From Streptomyces xylophagus (GTDB lineage: Bacteria; Actinomycetota; Actinomycetes; Streptomycetales; Streptomycetaceae), in the NCBI RefSeq assembly GCF_000716435.1, contig NZ_JNWO01000005.1, forward strand, positions 186,001-250,000: a stretch of 64,000 bases of DNA. Reading direction: 5' to 3'. This document shows positions 60,554 through 64,000 of this stretch, piece by piece. The notes under the pieces are model-generated. The model saw only the letters and a program-made list of their open reading frames with translations. It searched no databases and was not told the DNA's origin. The position numbers and the translations under genes are program-made. Positions within the stretch are counted from its first letter, which is position 1. Each line of letters begins with the position of its first letter.

Positions 60554-61423
60554 TTACGCGCCGTCACCTATCCCGGCGATGTAATCCAACGAATCCTCGG
60601 GCGAAAGGGCGTGGAACTGAAGGGTGTTGAAGGCCTCGCTGTAGGCCTCTAGGTCTTCTTTCCGTTCGAGGTAGAGGCTACTCGTCAAGTGGTCGAGAAC
60701 AACCACGTCCAGATCAGAAGTGCTCGGAAAGGAGAAGATTACGAAAGGGCCGGTGATGCCGATGTGCGCTCCTGCGGCGAACGGCAAGACCTGAAGCCTC
60801 ACTTGGGGCAGGTGGGCCGCCTCCATGAGCCGCTCCAGCTGACGTGCCATCACACTCGGCCCGCCGACCTCCCGGCGCAACACCGCCTCGTCGAGGACCA
60901 CGCTCAGTGCCAGCGGCGGATCCACCCGCAGCACGTCCTGCCGGGCCAGCCGCACCTGCACCAGCGCGTCGAGCCGCTCGGTCCCGTCGTCGTCGAGCCC
61001 GCCCACGGCGGCCCGGGTCACCGCCCGGGCGTACTCGGGCGTCTGCAACAGGCCGGGGACCACCGAGGTCTCCAGCGTGCGGATCGTGCTGGCCTGCGAC
61101 TCCAGGCTGATGAAGTCCCGGTAGGCGGGCGGCAGTACACCGCGATAGGCGTGCCACCAGTGGTGCCGGCCGCCGCCGTCCTCGGAGCCCGCCAACACGA
61201 GCAGCATGTCCCGAAGTTGTGCGTCGCCGACCTGATAGGCGTCCAGAAGTAACCGTACGTCGGGCGCTTTCACGCCACTCGCGCCGGTCTCGATCCGGCT
61301 CACCTTCGACTGGTGCCAGCCGACCAGCCGGGCCGCCTCACCGCTGGTGAGTCCCACCCCCGCGCGCAGCGCGCGCAGTTCGGCACCCAGTTTCCGGCGG
61401 CGCACCGCGGGACCGTACTGCAT
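60554..61423 (-). CDS. XRE regulator with DUF5753 domain
   Basis: 289 residues. HTH at about 20-65 (GLTSGEAARLVGWHQSKVSR), DUF5753 from about 95 (ISLESQASTIRTLETSVVPG, LLQTPEYARA). WhiJ-like class. Forms with the DUF397 gene and the divergent histidine-kinase-like ATPase gene at 61636 a three-gene set repeated many times in Streptomyces genomes and linked to development and antibiotic control. Confidence 0.92.
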   Translation of the reverse strand: MQYGPAVRRRKLGAELRALRAGVGLTSGEAARLVGWHQSKVSRIETGASGVKAPDVRLLLDAYQVGDAQLRDMLLVLAGSEDGGGRHHWWHAYRGVLPPAYRDFISLESQASTIRTLETSVVPGLLQTPEYARAVTRAAVGGLDDDGTERLDALVQVRLARQDVLRVDPPLALSVVLDEAVLRREVGGPSVMARQLERLMEAAHLPQVRLQVLPFAAGAHIGITGPFVIFSFPSTSDLDVVVLDHLTSSLYLERKEDLEAYSEAFNTLQFHALSPEDSLDYIAGIGDGA

Positions 61424-61635
61424 GGGTTTCTCCTTACTCCTTCCGAGCCGCCCAAATAGAGTCTGGGTTCGCAGAGTTCACCGCTTCGAGCGACAGATAT
61501 ATGCATATCTTGGTGGATCGGCACCGTTGGCGACGCGGTAATGGCAGTCTGGCGAAGAAGCACCAGTCCGGGACCGTACTCGAACCATCCGCTCCGTGTC
61601 GGACACCGGTCCCGCGGGAAAGGGACGACCGCGCC

Positions 61636-62094
61636 ATGGCAGACCATCTGGAAGCATCCGTCACTCTGCCGAGCGATCCCGCCTCGGTCTCCACCGCCCG
61701 CACCTACGTGGTCGGGACTCTCGCGGAATGGGGACTGCCGGCGGACGCGGAGGTCGCCGACACCATCCGCCTCATCGTCTCCGAACTGGCCACCAACGCC
61801 GTACAGCACACCTTCGGGCAGTCACCCACCTTCACGGTGGACATCGAGCTGGAGCGTGACGAACAGCTGCGCATCGGTGTCACCGACAGCCATCCCCGCT
61901 TCCCCAAACGCCTGCCCGCGGCGGTCCAGCAGGACAACGGCCGCGGCATGGTCATCATCCGCTGGCTGACCGCGGAGTGCGGCGGCAAACTCAAGGTCCG
62001 GGCCACTCGGGAGGGCGGGAAGACGGTCTCCATCGAGGTGCCCTGGACGGTACCGGCCCGTCCGGTGACCACCGCGGTCCAGCAGGAGCCGTAG
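61636..62094 (+). CDS. HATPase-type anti-sigma factor (RsbW-like)
   Basis: 152 residues from ATG 61636. N-box ELATNAVQHT, G1 region VTDSHPRFP and G2 DNGRGMVIIRWL of the GHKL fold, without a histidine phospho-acceptor domain. Proteins of this size are serine kinase/anti-sigma factors of the RsbW/SpoIIAB type. Divergent from the XRE regulator. Its target is unknown. Confidence 0.88.
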   Translation: MADHLEASVTLPSDPASVSTARTYVVGTLAEWGLPADAEVADTIRLIVSELATNAVQHTFGQSPTFTVDIELERDEQLRIGVTDSHPRFPKRLPAAVQQDNGRGMVIIRWLTAECGGKLKVRATREGGKTVSIEVPWTVPARPVTTAVQQEP

Positions 62095-62119
62095 CGCGCG
62101 CCCCGAACGCCCGGGAGCA

Positions 62120-62164
62120 CCCGAGGGGGTGGCGGCCCGTCAGGTGGGCAGCCACCCCCTCGGG
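62120..62164 (+). terminator. terminator between the RsbW-like and NlpC/P60 genes
   Basis: CCCGAGGGGGTGGC (62120-62133) pairs with GCCACCCCCTCGGG (62151-62164), a perfect 14-base stem serving both convergent genes. Confidence 0.85.
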
Positions 62165-62190
62165 GGGTTCAGCGAGGGCCAGGTTCTGTC

Positions 62191-62664
62191 CTAGCTGACC
62201 CGGCCGTACCAGACGCTCTTGGTCCAGATCTTCTGCAGACGCACCACGTCCCCGGTCTTCGGGGCGTGCCAGATCTTTCCCTTCCCGGCATAGATGCCGA
62301 CGTGGTAGACGCTGGAGCCCGAGTGGAAGAACACCAGGTCCCCGGCCTTGCGGCTCTTGGCCGAGATGTGGTGGGTCTTGTTGTACTGCTGGGCCGCCGT
62401 ACGGGGCAGTTTCTTGCCCGCCTTCTTGTACGAGTACAGCGTGAGCCCGGAGCAGTCGAAGCGGCCCGGACCGGTGGCCCCGTACCTGTACGGGGAGCCT
62501 TTCTTGGAGGCGGCCACCTGAAGTGCCTTCGTCGCGGGTGTCGCGGCCGCGGCGTCGGATGCGACGCCCGGTATCACGACGGAGCCGCCGACGGCGGCGA
62601 TGGCGAAAGCCGAGGCCGTACCGGCCCTGACCATCAGCGACGGGACACGATTGAGCGCAGTCAT
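62191..62664 (-). CDS. secreted NlpC/P60 cell-wall peptidase
   Basis: 157 residues from ATG 62664. Signal peptide of about 40 residues (SVVIPGVASDAAAATPA), then an NlpC/P60 domain with catalytic Cys71 (RFDCSGLTLYSY), His121 (VYHVGIYAG) and His133. It cleaves peptide bonds in peptidoglycan stems. No SH3 or coiled-coil anchor, so a minimal enzyme. A ydaO-type riboswitch lies in its leader, in line with c-di-AMP control of wall hydrolases in actinobacteria. Confidence 0.92.
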   Translation of the reverse strand: MTALNRVPSLMVRAGTASAFAIAAVGGSVVIPGVASDAAAATPATKALQVAASKKGSPYRYGATGPGRFDCSGLTLYSYKKAGKKLPRTAAQQYNKTHHISAKSRKAGDLVFFHSGSSVYHVGIYAGKGKIWHAPKTGDVVRLQKIWTKSVWYGRVS

Positions 62665-62667
62665 GCG

Positions 62668-62860
62668 CAACCCTTCGTCAGCCGCCTGTGAAGGATGACC
62701 TGTCGGATTCGGGCTGACAAAGTTGCCCGGCCGCTGACGCGGCTTCACCCCAAGGGCTGCTCGACCCGGCCATGGCGTGACCGTTCCGGCGACCCGTCGT
62801 GCTTGGGTCCTCCACTCCTGCCGATGCAATCCTGTCGACCTGTCATCCGGGCGGCGGCAG
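62668..62860 (-). promoter_or_regulatory. ydaO (cyclic di-AMP) riboswitch
   Basis: Read on the minus strand, the leader of the NlpC/P60 gene contains GGAGGACCCA, CCTTGGGGTGAAGCCGCG, GGCCGGGCAACTTTG and CCGAATCCGACAGGTCATCC followed by CACAGGCG, in the order and spacing of the ydaO-yuaA class. In this class binding of c-di-AMP lowers expression of wall hydrolases. The exact 5' limit is uncertain. Confidence 0.85.
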
Positions 62861-63219
62861 GACTCGGCGTCCGCCCAGATCGCCCCGCCGCTGCGGCGGG
62901 GTCTTGTCGTCAGACAGGGATCTTCACCTATGGATGTCCGAAAATCCCAACGGAATCGGGGATTTGTGGGGTTACTCACCACTCACCCGTTCGGGTGGAC
63001 ACCATGATGTTCGAATAGGTGTCGAGGGGGTCAAATGCCCCCGGACCAGCGGCGGAACGCCTCACCGTCCCCACTGGACTACGCGCGTTGCGCAACCCCA
63101 ACGGGCTTGTGGAAGGAGGGGTGTCTACTCCGAACAGGGGTACGCCGTTTGGTCCGTTTCGACTCCGCTCCGGACGCGCCTTTGGCGAGACGCGTCCGCC
63201 GGGAACGGCTCCGCGTCCC
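62861..63219. other. upstream region of the riboswitch, no gene
   Basis: About 360 bases. CCCCGCCGC/GCGGCGGGG hairpin at 62883-62901, which on the minus strand lies just before the aptamer. Frames on both strands here are open but Arg/Pro-rich and lack ribosome binding sites. The promoter for the riboswitch transcript should be within it, but I could not identify it. Confidence 0.4.
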
Positions 63220-63528
63220 TCAACTGTCGGAGGGTGCGGGGAGGGTGACGCGCGCCGTGCGGCGCTCCCCGTCCAGCACGCGCAGCGCACGCGCCAGCGT
63301 GGGCGCGTGCAACTCGGTCTCGCCCCGCTGGTGCATCAGCGCCAGAGCGTCCCGCAACTGGGTCGCCTTGGCCACCAGCGCCTGAGCGGCCCGCAGTCCA
63401 CGGTACGTGTCCCCGTGGTGCGCCGGGTTGATACGGCCCAGCAGATCGGCCACATCCAGGTAACGATCGATCAACTCGCCCTCGGCGCGCGTCAGTGCGG
63501 GCAGCGGCGGAAGTTCCGGCGGCAGCAT
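63220..63528 (-). CDS. hypothetical protein next to clpP
   Basis: 102 residues, helical: LTRAEGELIDRYLDVADLLG, GLRAAQALVAKATQLRDALA. It starts seven bases after the clpP stop and so shares its operon. Proteins like it accompany this clpP type in streptomycetes; function unknown. Confidence 0.7.
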   Translation of the reverse strand: MLPPELPPLPALTRAEGELIDRYLDVADLLGRINPAHHGDTYRGLRAAQALVAKATQLRDALALMHQRGETELHAPTLARALRVLDGERRTARVTLPAPSDS

Positions 63529-63535
63529 CGTCGGC

Positions 63536-64000
63536 TCACTCCCCGCCCTGCTCGGTGAACGAGGACTTGCGGGTGGTCACGATCCGGTCCACCAACCCGT
63601 ATTCCAGGGCCTGTTGGGCGTTCATGATCCGGTCCCGCTCGATGTCCGCGCTCACCTGCTCCACCGTCCGGCCCGTGTGCAGGGCCAGCATTTCCTCCAG
63701 TTGGGCCCGCGTACGCGCCAACTCCTCGGCCTGGATGACGAGATCACTCGCCTGACCCCGGACCGGCTCGGTGAACGAGGGCTGATGGATCACCACCCGC
63801 GCACCCGGCAGCGCCGACCGCTTGCCCGGAGTGCCCGCCGCCAGCAGCACCGCGGCGGACGAGCCGGCCTGGCCCAGGCAGATCGTCTCCACGTCGCAAC
63901 TGACGTACTGGAGCGTGTCGTAGATCGCCGACATCGCGGTGAACGATCCGCCGGGCGAGTTGATGTACAGCGAGATGTCCCGGTCCGGCGCCTGGTACTC
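63536..64000 (-). CDS. clpP: ClpP-type serine protease (5' end outside window)
   Basis: The last 155 codons of a ClpP subunit. [20 protein letters not shown], nucleophile Ser in [14 protein letters not shown], His in [10 protein letters not shown] and Asp in [20 protein letters not shown]. The nucleophile box reads GSSAA instead of the usual ASMGA, as in secondary ClpP paralogues (ClpP3/P4 kind) of streptomycetes. It would form a tetradecameric protease with an unfoldase and probably a second ClpP encoded just right of the window. Confidence 0.9.
   Translation of the reverse strand, partial: EYQAPDRDISLYINSPGGSFTAMSAIYDTLQYVSCDVETICLGQAGSSAAVLLAAGTPGKRSALPGARVVIHQPSFTEPVRGQASDLVIQAEELARTRAQLEEMLALHTGRTVEQVSADIERDRIMNAQQALEYGLVDRIVTTRKSSFTEQGGE

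Noticed and set aside
62976..63290. 104-codon minus-strand frame between the riboswitch and the gene at 63220
   Set aside because: Arg/Pro/Gly-rich, no ribosome binding site, overlaps the better supported 63220-63528 gene.
1..64000. CRISPR array
   Set aside because: No regularly spaced repeats of 25-40 bases; the only dense arrays are the GGTACC iterons and the 18-base coding repeat.

Overview
The window looks like a Streptomyces (or very close actinomycete) chromosome. Evidence: GC-rich coding with strong third-position GC, GTG/TTG starts, ATGA/GTGA gene overlaps, an ECF41 sigma factor, several XRE-DUF5753/DUF397-type regulator sets, F420-type luciferase-like oxidoreductase, a ydaO (c-di-AMP) riboswitch upstream of an NlpC/P60 wall hydrolase, and a second-type ClpP. 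It splits into an accessory element on the left (about 1-28.9 kb) and conserved host genes on the right (about 29.2-64 kb).

The left part is an integrative element cut by the window start. It begins with the N-terminal two thirds of a tyrosine integrase (minus strand), facing a short regulator/excisionase-like operon (0.8-2.0 kb), a ribbon-helix-helix regulator with three phased operator repeats in front of it (2.05-2.3 kb), and an 894-residue primase-polymerase/SF3-helicase replication protein (2.6-5.3 kb). Right behind that gene lies a probable replication origin: ten GGTACC-centred iterons plus two near-copies in about 370 bases, interrupted by a relatively AT-rich stretch. Then come a patchwork of small membrane-anchored proteins (6.2-12.5 kb), an operon ending in a GIY-YIG/NUMOD3 endonuclease (12.6-14.2 kb), two convergent candidate nucleases (HEPN-zinc ribbon and Mrr-like, 14.4-16.1 kb), a seven-gene operon of two zinc-ribbon proteins, coiled-coil proteins and a 770-residue kelch/carbohydrate-binding protein that resembles a phage tail receptor-binding protein (16.4-21.6 kb), a Schlafen-type AlbA_2 protein (21.8-23.0 kb), more small membrane or secreted proteins, a DUF6879/XRE-DUF5753 regulatory set and an isolated phage-like small gene (28.5-28.9 kb).

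I see no terminase, portal, capsid, tail tube, relaxase or FtsK/TraB translocase in this part. An integrating, self-replicating element that carries its own receptor-binding-like operon and several candidate defence nucleases, but no packaging machinery, is best explained as a phage satellite or a phage-plasmid remnant. This is the most interesting object in the window. Whether more genes lie left of position 1 cannot be seen.

The host part contains: a DMT transporter, alpha/beta hydrolase and ECF41 sigma factor; a GntR/HutC regulator with a palindromic operator over its -35 box and a ROK repressor; a two-component system divergent from an ABC exporter; mug-purB with an unusual CTG start for mug; DUF4326 and SGNH hydrolase genes; a tandem pair of CNNM/CorC-type membrane proteins; GNAT, MmyB-like regulator and luciferase-like oxidoreductase; a MacB-like exporter; a ribbon-helix-helix/Fic-like toxin-antitoxin pair; a methyltransferase; a secreted lipase with a divergent large LuxR regulator that contains a 46-unit hexapeptide repeat; the biotin genes bioB-bioA-bioD with bioF divergent; an XRE-DUF5753/DUF397/anti-sigma-like kinase set; the riboswitch-controlled NlpC/P60 protein; and the 3' part of a clpP gene at the right edge.
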